A DNA stretch of 64,000 nucleotides, from positions 1,736,001 through 1,800,000 of the forward strand of contig JAPFFF010000002.1 in assembly GCA_039105265.1 (NCBI GenBank). Direction: 5' to 3'. Each line of letters starts with the position of its first letter. Within the stretch, counting starts at the first letter, position 1. This DNA comes from Tritrichomonas musculus. Taxonomy: Eukaryota > Parabasalia > Tritrichomonadida > Tritrichomonadidae. Made by a program: the position numbers and the translations under genes. A model generated the notes under the pieces. The model was not told the DNA's origin. It did not search any database and saw only the letters and a program-made list of their open reading frames with translations. Shown piece by piece: positions 1-8,875 of the stretch.

Positions 1-5
1 CTACT

Positions 6-311
6 ATGAGGAGTGATTTAAACTTAGTTACCAACAATGTAGATGTTATTAGCTATGATGTTAACGAAATGAACACTGTTATGGAAAGCTTAAAAGGTAG
101 AGTATCAAGGACTGAACAAGTTACTCAACATCTGGAGGATGATGTAGATAATTTACGTATAGTCTCATGGACAGCATTAGCTTTTGGAGTTGCAGGTACT
201 GCTGGATCAATAGGTTCTATTGGTATGCAGCTATTTCCAGATGGTATAAGCTTTCCTACCATAAAAGGTGGAGGATTCCTTAAAAGGTTATTCTCTCATA
301 AGTCAACCAAA
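6..311 (+). pseudogene. Element A gene fragment, coiled coil plus hydrophobic segment
   Basis: Open frame that is cut by the left end of element B; the reading frame runs on only about 13 codons into the inverted repeat before a stop. The first 50 residues are heptad-like and polar. They are followed by a glycine/alanine-rich hydrophobic stretch (around residues 55-75, WTALAFGVAG then GSIGSIGMQ) that could be a membrane or fibre-shaft segment, then a basic tail (FLKRLFSHKS). No family recognised. Position and style suggest a structural gene of an older Maverick, perhaps the other half of the fibre-like fragment at 21456-22209, which lies on the same strand. The true start may lie before the window. 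Confidence 0.5.
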
Positions 312-770
312 GAGAGAGATAGGGCGTTGATTTGGTGGGGTGAGATAAAATGACCCCCTTGTCATAGGGTTTACAGACCCCAAACCTCAGCCCCACGACT
401 CAAAAAATCGCCACTTTTTCAAAATTAGCCCTCGAAACTTTCACAAAATGGCATAGACAAATTTTGAATAAATTGACAAACTCCCAAAAATAACAACAAC
501 GAAAAATACCGAAAAATAGAACTTTCAAAAATTTTTTATTTTTTGGTGGGGTGAGATAAAATTGAGATTGACGGTCGCCACTTTTGAATCTTCATTTTAG
601 AATTTACATCTTTGAACTTGTTTTAGTAGTATATATCAGTCGGTTTCCGTCAGGCTAAAGCCCGCCGTCAACACGACTAATGAACAAAAATAATATGAAC
701 TCATTTAATGATTACCATCAATTGATGTTCATTTATTAGACAGTTCATTTAATTCATTCTCAAGCTGATG
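312..770 (+). repeat. Left terminal inverted repeat of element B
   Basis: Matches the reverse complement of 20997-21455 across its length, beginning GAGAGAGATAGGGCG. One difference seen is C at 637 versus G in the partner. It contains two copies of GGTGGGGTGAGATAAAAT (about 332 and 545) and the structured motif at 638-678. The inner edge lies inside the 3' end of the small minus-strand gene at 729-956. Confidence 0.93.
638..678 (-). other. Helix-loop-hairpin motif in left TIR
   Basis: Read on the minus strand: a 5-bp outer helix (AGTCG with CGACT), a conserved internal loop (TGTTGA on one side, GAAAC on the other) and an inner 8-position hairpin with one mismatch and loop TTTA. TATATACTACT follows immediately. 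The same loop residues recur at 22382-22432 with a different but still paired inner hairpin. Function unknown; could act as RNA or as single-stranded DNA. Confidence 0.6.
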
Positions 771-956
771 AACTTTATTTTTGAGGCTGTTGATGTCTTC
801 GATAAGAGACTCACGAACGGCAAGACCGTCAGAGCCCAACATTCCTGATTTGATATTGTTGAGACATTGTTTGTAATCATAACACTTTTCTTTCAATCCT
901 CGTTTGATTCGTTTTAGTTCTGGTATTTCTTTCTTGTATTCTGTTAGTTCACTCAT
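729..956 (-). CDS. Small coiled-coil protein, 75 aa
   Basis: Charged, heptad-rich protein (ending KVHQLENELNELSNK) predicted to be an almost continuous coiled coil. No family recognised. Its last 42 bp lie inside the left inverted repeat, so the right repeat holds an orphan copy of its 3' end (about 20997-21038). Divergent from the small gene at 971, with a 14-bp AT-rich gap between the two start codons, which implies a shared or very short promoter. Confidence 0.6.
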   Translation of the reverse strand: MSELTEYKKEIPELKRIKRGLKEKCYDYKQCLNNIKSGMLGSDGLAVRESLIEDINSLKNKVHQLENELNELSNK

Positions 957-970
957 TTAATAATAATTAA

Positions 971-1204
971 ATGTCTGCTATTAATCAATTAAGAACCGTT
1001 CATGACGATAAGCATAAAAACCATTTTGATAGATTACAATTAACGATGCAAAAGAATAGAACAAAAATAAATTCAGCACCAACAGTGAAATGTTATAATG
1101 AAAAAGGAAATATATTTCATGAACCACCTCCAAAAACGACTAAATCATTAAATCATCATGATTCACTTAATCATTCTGTGGTTGTCAGGAGCAACAACAT
1201 TTAA
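971..1204 (+). CDS. Small hypothetical protein, 77 aa
   Basis: Basic, His/Lys/Asn-rich polypeptide with no recognised domain. Starts 14 bp from the divergent gene at 956 and overlaps the 3' end of the convergent gene 1163-1639 by 42 bp. Short and compositionally biased, so it may not be real. Confidence 0.4.
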   Translation: MSAINQLRTVHDDKHKNHFDRLQLTMQKNRTKINSAPTVKCYNEKGNIFHEPPPKTTKSLNHHDSLNHSVVVRSNNI

Positions 1205-1639
1205 TACATATTCATTAATAACTTTTGATTGTTGGTCGACAACGTTTGAAAGCTTATTAATATGTTCTTCAAGTATTTTATTTTTGTTGTTCAATTGATT
1301 TATTAATTCATTGAGTTCGTTAATCGATTCTTTCATTAATGATATATCAGCTTTGATGTTGTCATTTTCAAGTGTTTTAGTGATTGTGTTCCCAACTTTC
1401 TTCAAATAAATGTCGCCGTTAAGTCTTTTACCGTCTGTACAATTTCGCTTAGTGATTTTGTATTCGTTGCCGTCATTAGTGATGATTTTATAAATCTTGT
1501 TCAAATAGTTAGTCGTTTGTGATTTCATTTGCTCGATATTCTTTTGATAGAACAAATTGAACTCTTCAATTGATTTAAATACTTTTGATTCATTTACATT
1601 ATCATTTATAACTTTAAGTTCATTAATGTTTTCATTCAT
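1163..1639 (-). CDS. Coiled-coil protein, 158 aa
   Basis: N- and C-terminal thirds are rich in I/L/N/E/K heptads (for example INELNELINQLNNKNKILEE) and the central part (residues about 45-85) looks globular (KIYKIITNDGNEYKITKRN). Could be an oligomeric virion or scaffold protein; no family recognised. Just downstream, on the same strand, of the amphipathic gene at 1676-1930. Confidence 0.6.
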   Translation of the reverse strand: MNENINELKVINDNVNESKVFKSIEEFNLFYQKNIEQMKSQTTNYLNKIYKIITNDGNEYKITKRNCTDGKRLNGDIYLKKVGNTITKTLENDNIKADISLMKESINELNELINQLNNKNKILEEHINKLSNVVDQQSKVINEYVLNVVAPDNHRMIK

Positions 1640-1675
1640 TTATAATTATATTAAATCATTATAATTCATTGTTTT

Positions 1676-1930
1676 TCATTTAACTTCATTCAATATTGAT
1701 TTTCCAAATCTCCCAACTCTGTCAGCAACATTTAAACCTGTATCAATTGCGTCAACAACCTGACCGACACCAGGAATGAATTGTGTAATCGGTTTAACTC
1801 TGTCAACGATTTGCTTTCCAACATCAACAACTTTTGGTAATGCTTTAACTGCTTTCTGAGCGAATGATTTTACTTTGCCGCCAATTGATTTAAATGCGTT
1901 CTTGATTTTGTTGAATATACCGACACCCAT
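1676..1930 (-). CDS. Small amphipathic basic protein, minor-virion type
   Basis: 84 aa: an N-terminal MGVGIFNKIKNAFKSIGGK segment that folds as an amphipathic helix, a lysine/valine-rich middle and a glycine-containing hydrophobic stretch (FIPGVGQVVDAIDTGLN). This layout resembles membrane-active minor capsid or core peptides in double-jelly-roll viruses (adenovirus VI/X-like), an analogy from composition and not from proven homology. It sits back to back with the capsid gene at 1980, with 49 bp between the start codons, which fits a shared promoter for virion genes. Confidence 0.6.
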   Translation of the reverse strand: MGVGIFNKIKNAFKSIGGKVKSFAQKAVKALPKVVDVGKQIVDRVKPITQFIPGVGQVVDAIDTGLNVADRVGRFGKSILNEVK

Positions 1931-1979
1931 AATTTAATTAATGATAAAAGTGTTTTATTTCCTTTTTATTCAATCATAA

Positions 1980-3923
1980 ATGTTATACAGAAACGAGAGA
2001 GCCCATAATCTTCGCACTGAAACAGGAAACGTTCTTCATGCATTTGAAGAGATGAGAAACATGATTAATGTCAATGACGGTACGCGTTCATTTTCATTTA
2101 GAACTGTTGACTGTCATGACCAACCAGCTCCATTTCATCAAGGACAATATTCGCAAATAAGTTTAACACATCCTGACCACTTCATAAGTGATATTGATAA
2201 AGGTTTCTTAACATTTCACGTTAAATTAGATTTGTCATTGAATACAGATATGAGTAAATTAAATGAAATCAATGACCCCAACAACTTGTACAAACTGTTT
2301 GTCGGTTTCAAATCATCAAACCAGTTGTTTGACAGGTTAGAGATTCTTCATAATAATGTCAATGTCGGATACCAACAGAATGAATGCATTCGTGAGGGCT
2401 TCTTATATTCTTCAGTTAAACCAGAAGCCGAGAAGAAACGTCGCAGATTCGTTCATTCATTGTGGGAAAACATTAGCAACTATTCACAGACACATGCAGG
2501 AGCTTATGTCAACTTGAATTCATTTAAGAACACAGGAAGAAGTGAAGTCGAATTTGATTTGAATGTTCCTTTTGATGATTTGCTCGCATTACAAGCATTC
2601 GATTTATTCCCTAACGGAATCATTGGTGATTTATCAATTCGTTTTCAAGTTAGTCCCGCTGGTCTTGTTTGGGCAGTATTAGACCCTTACACAGTTGCTG
2701 AAGCAAAAGTATTTCTTGAAGATAATGATTCAATATCGATGGAAGAATTAAACAGACTAAAGGAAATCAAAGCACGAGGACACCTCAAACATCAATTCAC
2801 ACAAATTGGTAATCAAGCAGTGATTCCAGGACCTGGAGACAATCCAGACCCACCATCACCTGAACCAACACCAACGAAATATCAATTGAAGTATGAAGTT
2901 AGAGAACAATACGTATCTGCATCTGGAGGTGATTTCGATGAACTGATTGAAAATTGTTCATTAATATTTAGCTTTACTGATGATGAATTTACTGAACTTG
3001 GAATTGAAAAGACTGATGATAATAAAGCAATTTGTCAAGCCCATTATACCAAAGAACATGGTAAATTACCTCAACCATCACATGCAGGTCATGTTTACGT
3101 TAACTTTGTATCTAAAACTGAAGCCAACAAGTTGATGAGCGCTCATTATTCAAAACAAACAGCAACATTAACAGTTAATCGAATGACCATCACAGCTTGT
3201 AAATCTAATATGCAAGGCTTTGGAGTTTGTGAAGCTACAAGACAAGGAATTGAAGACATTTTAAGACAAGGTTTAATCATTCCTTCACAAAAAGTTGATT
3301 ATCATGCTTTTCCAATCGCTCCAGCAGCAAACGGAATCAAGTCAACATTGAATATCCCATTAATCAATGCAACTAATTTATCAATCATGTTTCCAAAGCA
3401 TCATAATGATTTAACTGTCTTTGAAAATCCAGTTTATCAAAACTGTTTCTTGAATATTGGTGGAAAGAACTTCCCAGACGAAAACGTTTCAACCATTGGT
3501 GCACGATTCTTTGAAAATCAATTAACGGCTGGTGATTTAGATGCAATCACTCTTTCATGCACAAAGGAATTTGAGGATTCGATGACAATGCCAAAGAATG
3601 ACGCTAACGGTAAGAGATACAACAACACAATCAGTGATGCAACATCATTTGTATTCAACATTCAAACAGAACGAGCAAGTGCAGGATATTGTTATGACGG
3701 ACTTGATGGAGGTTTCGGAAACGTTCAGATACAAGTCAATGGGCAACCAATATATACAGGAGATGATGACACATATTTCAATGTTGTTGAACCAGATGGA
3801 ACCATTGTCAAACCTCCTCCGACTCAATTATGGATAACTAGGGACTCTTACTTTAAACTATCTCTTGACGGATTGGTTTACGTTGATGACGAATCTCCAC
3901 AAGGAAGTCAAGCAAATGAATAA
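1980..3923 (+). CDS. Putative major capsid protein, double jelly-roll
   Basis: 647 aa, in the size range of Polinton major capsid proteins (about 550-700). Rich in beta-strand alternation. The N-terminal part has a substrate-facing segment (QYSQISLTHPDHFISDIDKG), followed by a strand-rich first half, a Pro-rich linker at about residues 280-300 (PGPGDNPDPPSPEPTP), and a second half ending in KLSLDGLVYVDD. There is no signal peptide or membrane segment. The TAA stop runs into TAAA. Neighbours (integrase, small capsid candidate, amphipathic peptide) match the Maverick morphogenesis block. Family assignment rests on size, composition and context; a structure-based search would settle it. Confidence 0.75.
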   Translation: MLYRNERAHNLRTETGNVLHAFEEMRNMINVNDGTRSFSFRTVDCHDQPAPFHQGQYSQISLTHPDHFISDIDKGFLTFHVKLDLSLNTDMSKLNEINDPNNLYKLFVGFKSSNQLFDRLEILHNNVNVGYQQNECIREGFLYSSVKPEAEKKRRRFVHSLWENISNYSQTHAGAYVNLNSFKNTGRSEVEFDLNVPFDDLLALQAFDLFPNGIIGDLSIRFQVSPAGLVWAVLDPYTVAEAKVFLEDNDSISMEELNRLKEIKARGHLKHQFTQIGNQAVIPGPGDNPDPPSPEPTPTKYQLKYEVREQYVSASGGDFDELIENCSLIFSFTDDEFTELGIEKTDDNKAICQAHYTKEHGKLPQPSHAGHVYVNFVSKTEANKLMSAHYSKQTATLTVNRMTITACKSNMQGFGVCEATRQGIEDILRQGLIIPSQKVDYHAFPIAPAANGIKSTLNIPLINATNLSIMFPKHHNDLTVFENPVYQNCFLNIGGKNFPDENVSTIGARFFENQLTAGDLDAITLSCTKEFEDSMTMPKNDANGKRYNNTISDATSFVFNIQTERASAGYCYDGLDGGFGNVQIQVNGQPIYTGDDDTYFNVVEPDGTIVKPPPTQLWITRDSYFKLSLDGLVYVDDESPQGSQANE

Positions 3924-3947
3924 AAATAATGATTTCATTAAATAATC

Positions 3948-3980
3948 ATTTTGCTTTGCAAAAGGGAACAGAGTTCCTTC
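3948..3980. repeat. GC-rich double hairpin, site 1
   Basis: Two adjacent hairpins, TTTTGC-TTT-GCAAAA and GGAAC-AGA-GTTCC, in the 87-bp gap between capsid and integrase genes. It is the reverse-complement counterpart, base for base in length, of the insertion in the ATPase gene at 19343-19375. Stem pairs differ in a compensated way. Could also act as a terminator for the capsid transcript. Confidence 0.7.
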
Positions 3981-3992
3981 ATAAATTAATGC

Positions 3993-4002
3993 TTTATTTT
4001 TG
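3993..4002 (+). promoter_or_regulatory. TTTATTTTTG box before integrase start
   Basis: Exact TTTATTTTTG ending 8 nt before the integrase ATG. The same 10-mer sits 7 nt before the gene at 17782 and 6 nt before the HNH gene on the minus strand at 12682, with TTTATTTTTA 11 nt before 18082. The constant spacing suggests an initiator or leader element. Confidence 0.45.
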
Positions 4003-4010
4003 CGATTCAA

Positions 4011-5090
4011 ATGAATGAATCAATCAACTATCCTTTCAAATCTAAATACAAGTACATCAAAGACACGGGCATTAAAACCGAGCCCTATATTAAGGATTAC
4101 CAATTGAAGACAGTAAAGAAACTATCAAAACCTGACTTCTCATTTGAACCGTATGCGTACGAAATTGATATAATGTTTGCATTAAATAAAGCTTATTTAG
4201 TAATAATCAATGTAAACACCAAATACCTAATTGTTGAACCAATTGATTACAAGTCTGAGTATTATGTAATCAAAGTAATTGATAAACTAGTCAATAAAAG
4301 AAATATCAGAATTGAAACAATTAAATGTGATGGTGAAAAGGCTTTTATATCAAATGCATTCAAAAGTTATTGCAACGGTGAAGAGCAAAGATATCAATTA
4401 GACAAACACACAATTAAATTCAAAGCACCAAACAAAATAAAGTTAATCATTGATGATTCACCTTTCACGAATGCACATAAATGTGTCGATGCAGTAATCA
4501 GAACATTACGAAATGCTTTCGGTCAATCACAACAACGAATGACAAACAATGTATTGATACAACAAACGGTTGAATGGTACAATAACACGCCTCATGCATC
4601 TCTTCGTTTATTGAATCCTTTATACACATCATTTGACGAAGAAACTGATGAATACCTTGACAAACGACAATCAAAATACATTTATCTAACACCTCAACAG
4701 ATGCAAGATGACCGCGACCTTGAATGGCAGTACATAAGAGCCAAATCAATGCAATTGAAAGAGATTCAACAAAAACAACGATTTAAAGGTCTTCTGTCAT
4801 ATAAACCCAAAAATATAATACTCATTCACACCGATTACGGAAAAACAGAAAAGAAACATGAAAAGCGAAGAAGAGTATTCAATGAACTTGCTGAATTCAT
4901 TTGTTATGAATCAGGAAACGTTAAATGTAAACTATTAAATCCTTTGCGTCAAACTAACAAAACACTGAAGAACAAAACAATAATAACAGTTCCAATCATG
5001 TACACAAAATATGTTTGTTCATCAATAGATGCTTTGAATGATGATTATAAAGTATTCTTTTTGACTTATAAAACGCAAAATGAAAGCTAA
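4011..5090 (+). CDS. Retroviral-type integrase (rve fold), Maverick
   Basis: 359 aa. An RNase-H-like core is visible: first acidic residue D53 (YEIDIMFALNKAYLVIINVN), second D107 (IKCDGEKAFIS) and a third acidic candidate D160 in CVDAVIRTLRNAFG, where retroviral integrases have Glu. The D107-D160 gap is longer than the usual 35 residues, so an insertion is present. The downstream EWYNNTPHASLRLLNP matches the conserved W-NN-PH segment of Maverick integrases. The C-terminal third is basic with no clear chromodomain. It would join element ends to host DNA. Preceded by a TTTATTTTTG box; overlaps the next gene by 11 bp, so the two are probably co-expressed. Confidence 0.88.
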   Translation: MNESINYPFKSKYKYIKDTGIKTEPYIKDYQLKTVKKLSKPDFSFEPYAYEIDIMFALNKAYLVIINVNTKYLIVEPIDYKSEYYVIKVIDKLVNKRNIRIETIKCDGEKAFISNAFKSYCNGEEQRYQLDKHTIKFKAPNKIKLIIDDSPFTNAHKCVDAVIRTLRNAFGQSQQRMTNNVLIQQTVEWYNNTPHASLRLLNPLYTSFDEETDEYLDKRQSKYIYLTPQQMQDDRDLEWQYIRAKSMQLKEIQQKQRFKGLLSYKPKNIILIHTDYGKTEKKHEKRRRVFNELAEFICYESGNVKCKLLNPLRQTNKTLKNKTIITVPIMYTKYVCSSIDALNDDYKVFFLTYKTQNES

Positions 5091-5430
5091 ACAACCAATC
5101 ACAAAACGATACTATCACACACAATCAAAAGATTTTAATCTTCCTGATGATTTCGTTTATAGTCGCAACAAGAAGTACATTGTTGTTCAGTATTGTGGGG
5201 CTGTTGTCAATCAACATATTGTCGGTGATTTGATGGTTCATTCAGATATAGTTGAATTCATGCCTTTCTGTGACCATTTCATTATGCTTGCTAACAGACG
5301 ACAAACCAAATACAGAAAATATGAGTGTCTGAACAACACAAAAAAAGAATATCATTTATGGTTCACAGATATGAAAGGAAACGTTATTGAACCTGAATCA
5401 TTTATATTCAGTTGTCTTTTGATTTATTAA
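5080..5430 (+). CDS. Small jelly-roll-like capsid candidate, 116 aa
   Basis: Starts inside the last codons of the integrase gene. Alternating beta-type sequence (KKYIVVQYCGAVVNQH, then HSDIVEFMPFCDHFIMLAN) and a conserved-looking end (FTDMKGNVIEPESFIFSCLL) resemble short single-jelly-roll minor capsid or penton proteins in Polintons. This is inferred from pattern and context only. Stop TAA; the next start follows 12 bp later. Confidence 0.5.
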   Translation: MKAKQPITKRYYHTQSKDFNLPDDFVYSRNKKYIVVQYCGAVVNQHIVGDLMVHSDIVEFMPFCDHFIMLANRRQTKYRKYECLNNTKKEYHLWFTDMKGNVIEPESFIFSCLLIY

Positions 5431-5442
5431 TGACTATTCAAA

Positions 5443-6558
5443 ATGGATTCTCATGTATTTTATTTAAATCCGAATCAATTGGCTGATATGAGTAATTATA
5501 AAATTAATGGTGTAGCACCGATTGCATTTGCTATGATTACGACTACTGAATCAAGGTCAATTTATATTTTTCCATCAACTTTTACATTTCCGAGGCAAGT
5601 TCAAAGTATTTATAAAGGTACAACATTAACGACTAGACCTGCATGGATGTTATATTTAATTGGTGATGGAATTTATAGTCCGTCATACATATTTATACGA
5701 AAGATACTACCAGGATTTCAAGAACCTGTATTTGTATTATTAAATGATAACACACCTAAAGATATAACAAATTATTATGTAGAATATGATGGTGAAGCTT
5801 ATTTTAATAGAGTAAATTTCGCTTTTACTTATGAGGTATTCATGAATGCATTTAATAATATAATTACTGCAGCTGATACAGGTTATAATCCTAATGCAAA
5901 TAAAACATATATATCATTCACCGTTTATGATAATCCAAACTTAATACCGATAATTGATTTCTATGATAACACAGAACCAGGTTCTGACACCAATGATATT
6001 AGAATACAAACAATGAACGATTTAAATCAAAATACGAATTATAAACCGAAGAAACCTGCACATTTAGGTTTTCGAAATGATACTATATTCACTGAATATC
6101 CTATATTCAAACCAAATATAAAACCCGATAACGAAACAACAGCAAATGAAACAACAGAAAATATTAAATCATTAACTCCCAATCCACCAAGAAAGCATAA
6201 ATCAAAAGAAAATGATAACAAAGTTCATTTTTCAGCATCAGCCATAAGTACAAAACCAAATTATCCAACAAGCTATGAACCTATGGAAATTGAAGACGAT
6301 TGGCATGTAAGAAATCAAAATCAATCACAAGGCTTTTATTTTGAAACACCAAATCCTAATAAGACATCAAATTATTCTGAACGACAACAAAACATAAATA
6401 ATGATACTTTTGAAGACTTGTCAACTTCACTTGATAATCAGCAAGACCAGAAGAAACAACCACAATCAACAAAACGTTATAGTTTTAGAATCGTTTCAGA
6501 CCCAAATGACAAAAATAATAATAATAATAACAATAATGGAGGTTTTGATTTAAATTAA
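5443..6558 (+). CDS. Hypothetical protein with N/Q-rich disordered tail
   Basis: 371 aa. Residues about 1-180 look globular and hydrophobic with many beta strands; the rest is disordered, rich in Asn, Pro, Lys and Gln, and ends in a poly-Asn run (GAC AAA followed by AAT/AAC codons). No family recognised. Follows the integrase/capsid pair on the same strand and meets the next gene tail to tail without a gap, which limits room for terminators. Confidence 0.6.
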   Translation: MDSHVFYLNPNQLADMSNYKINGVAPIAFAMITTTESRSIYIFPSTFTFPRQVQSIYKGTTLTTRPAWMLYLIGDGIYSPSYIFIRKILPGFQEPVFVLLNDNTPKDITNYYVEYDGEAYFNRVNFAFTYEVFMNAFNNIITAADTGYNPNANKTYISFTVYDNPNLIPIIDFYDNTEPGSDTNDIRIQTMNDLNQNTNYKPKKPAHLGFRNDTIFTEYPIFKPNIKPDNETTANETTENIKSLTPNPPRKHKSKENDNKVHFSASAISTKPNYPTSYEPMEIEDDWHVRNQNQSQGFYFETPNPNKTSNYSERQQNINNDTFEDLSTSLDNQQDQKKQPQSTKRYSFRIVSDPNDKNNNNNNNNGGFDLN

Positions 6559-8853
6559 TTATTCATTATTCATTCTTTGATGTAATGGTTTAAGATTAAC
6601 AGCAAAATTATCATATTTATTTTTGTTCTGCAATTTGCTTTCTTTGAGTTGTGCTTTGAATGCTGTGTATCCACAATTTGGATATATATCTCTTTCTATT
6701 GCTGCAGAGATTCGTTTAATGAAATTATCTTTAACGTTCTTAATATCTTCTGGCGTTGCTTCTTTAATTCCTTCTGCATTTCGTTTCAACCTGTTATATC
6801 CTTCTTGCTTACTTACATCAACATTGAAACCAACACCAAAGACAACATAATCAATGTAATGCATTAATTCAGTAAATTGTTTACCCCATTGACTTGGTTC
6901 AGCCTTTAATTCTCCTGATGTGATATCAATAGCTTTATCAATAATCTTCTCAACATATGATTGAACATTCTTTCCTAATACTGAAACATATTCTTTATTG
7001 TTCTGTTGTTTCCAATATGTCCATTGTTCATATGTTAATATCTTTCCATTGAACTTATTGTCTTGAATGATTTCTTTGAAAGGAGCATCAAAGAGATAAG
7101 CAAATAACATATTTGATACAGCAAGGTAATTGATGAGTTTCTTCAAAGGAGATAATACAAAGAATTGTTCGTCATTCCAATACACTTTCCAGACTTTAGA
7201 AAAGATTGATGACCAATAAGAACTTGGTGTAATACGTTTGCTGACTCTTGCTTTTCCCAGACCCATAGGACCGTAATAATTTTCTAGCTCTTGCATTTCT
7301 TTTCCCTTTGTTAATTTGTATTGACCAGCATCCCAATCAATTTTCTTGATATCTTTATCAAATAATGATTGAATCCATTTATTGAACGGCATTTCTTTTC
7401 TTTCTTGTTTTGTTTTAATAACAGATTTCCAAACTTTCTTGTAAGGAGAAGCAAATACAAGCTTGTATCCGTTAATGATTGAAGGATTACCGTTCCTATC
7501 AATTAAAACAACATCATCAACTTTATCACCGTTCAAGTCTGTTATTGAGTTTCCTAACGGGTCTTTGGCATTTTCTGGTAATAAACGATATCTTGGTTTA
7601 CCGTCTTTATCAACTGAATTCTTACAGTATTCAATAGCTGTATCACGACAAGCTGCATTCGGAATGTATTTGATTCTGAAGTTTCCGTTAATAATCATAT
7701 CAATAAATTTATCTCTGTAATAGGATATATTACCACCAACCCGAGGTATTTCAAGCTTGTCAAATGAATCCTTTAATGTTGAGTTAACAAGAGGCATATC
7801 TTTTTTATCACGACGTCCGCGAGTATTCTTTGAGGGTTGCTTTGCATTTCTTATTAATTCATCAAGTATTTCAGCATCTGCTTTGTTATCTTCTGCATAT
7901 CCTTTGTATTTCCTTGCAAAAGGTGATTTAATTTCTTGTGCTTCTTCTTCATTATCAACATATCTGTATGGTTGTTTTGCAGGTGTTTTTGTATATCTGT
8001 ATGCTTCGGTTGCTGCTTCATCATCATCATGCCAATCATCTAATTCATCATCATATAATGATTGAAGAGGTCCGTTATTATTGTTGTTGTCGTCTGCCAT
8101 TTTATTAGTTGAAAAATTATTTTTATTGTGTTCCTTTGATGGTTCAATAAAAGAATCAGATAAATCATCGTTTTTCAATATTAATGACTCAGAATCTGAT
8201 TCGCTTAATGTTATATTAATTAATGAATCTTCACTGTCTTTAGGCAATTGTATTGTCGAGTCATTTTCATCAGAATCACTCGGAGTTATGCGTTTTCTTC
8301 TTGGTGTTCTTCGTTTATTAGTATCAAGTGTTGGTTCATGTATGCTTGTTCTCTTTCTTCTTCCTTTGTTGGTTTGTGGTGTTTGACTCTTTCTCGGTGG
8401 TTTGATGGGTGATGAACGAAAACCGTCAGAGCTATAATTTAAATCATCATTGACAACAATATTAAAGTAATTGATAATGATATCAAGACTTTTTTTATCT
8501 GTTGTGTACTCTTTTAAACTAAGGAATTGATTGCCTTTACTTTTAATACCAGCATTGATTTTGTTCATCAATGAAACAAATCGACGAAACTTGACTTTCA
8601 TTTCACGAATCTTTCCCACACTTCTTCCTGTATATTCATTGTTTTGTATTTGATACAACAAATTAATTAAATCATTGGGGTGTTCTAGTTTGTATGTACT
8701 GAGAAACGTGTTCTTAAAATAATCTATCGGGTCCTCTAGTTCTTCATCATCATCAGGTTTAGATACCTCACTATCAAATATAGTTTCATCATCAATATTA
8801 CTTAAATCTAATTCAAAGCTATCAGATGAATTATTTTTATCTTGTTTTGACAT
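6559..8853 (-). CDS. Large unknown protein, acidic/basic N-terminus, globular C-terminus
   Basis: 764 aa. The N-terminal half is charged and low-complexity: acidic runs, an Arg/Lys-rich tract (GRRKRTSIH, then KRRTPRRKRITPSD) that could be a nuclear localisation signal, and Ser/Asp stretches. From about residue 340 to the end it is globular and tryptophan-rich (PSSYWSSIFSKVWKVYWND; YEQWTYWKQQNN). It is element-specific and unrecognised. With a protein-primed-type polymerase present, a terminal protein must exist somewhere, and this is one possible candidate by elimination only. Its start lies 22 bp from the divergent fibre gene start. Confidence 0.6.
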   Translation of the reverse strand: MSKQDKNNSSDSFELDLSNIDDETIFDSEVSKPDDDEELEDPIDYFKNTFLSTYKLEHPNDLINLLYQIQNNEYTGRSVGKIREMKVKFRRFVSLMNKINAGIKSKGNQFLSLKEYTTDKKSLDIIINYFNIVVNDDLNYSSDGFRSSPIKPPRKSQTPQTNKGRRKRTSIHEPTLDTNKRRTPRRKRITPSDSDENDSTIQLPKDSEDSLINITLSESDSESLILKNDDLSDSFIEPSKEHNKNNFSTNKMADDNNNNNGPLQSLYDDELDDWHDDDEAATEAYRYTKTPAKQPYRYVDNEEEAQEIKSPFARKYKGYAEDNKADAEILDELIRNAKQPSKNTRGRRDKKDMPLVNSTLKDSFDKLEIPRVGGNISYYRDKFIDMIINGNFRIKYIPNAACRDTAIEYCKNSVDKDGKPRYRLLPENAKDPLGNSITDLNGDKVDDVVLIDRNGNPSIINGYKLVFASPYKKVWKSVIKTKQERKEMPFNKWIQSLFDKDIKKIDWDAGQYKLTKGKEMQELENYYGPMGLGKARVSKRITPSSYWSSIFSKVWKVYWNDEQFFVLSPLKKLINYLAVSNMLFAYLFDAPFKEIIQDNKFNGKILTYEQWTYWKQQNNKEYVSVLGKNVQSYVEKIIDKAIDITSGELKAEPSQWGKQFTELMHYIDYVVFGVGFNVDVSKQEGYNRLKRNAEGIKEATPEDIKNVKDNFIKRISAAIERDIYPNCGYTAFKAQLKESKLQNKNKYDNFAVNLKPLHQRMNNE

Positions 8854-8875
8854 TGTTTAGTTTCTAATAAATTGA

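Noticed and set aside
7757-8386. Ser-rich plus-strand frames of about 100 aa opposite the 764-aa gene
   Set aside because: Antisense shadows of the low-complexity acidic and basic codons of the real gene.
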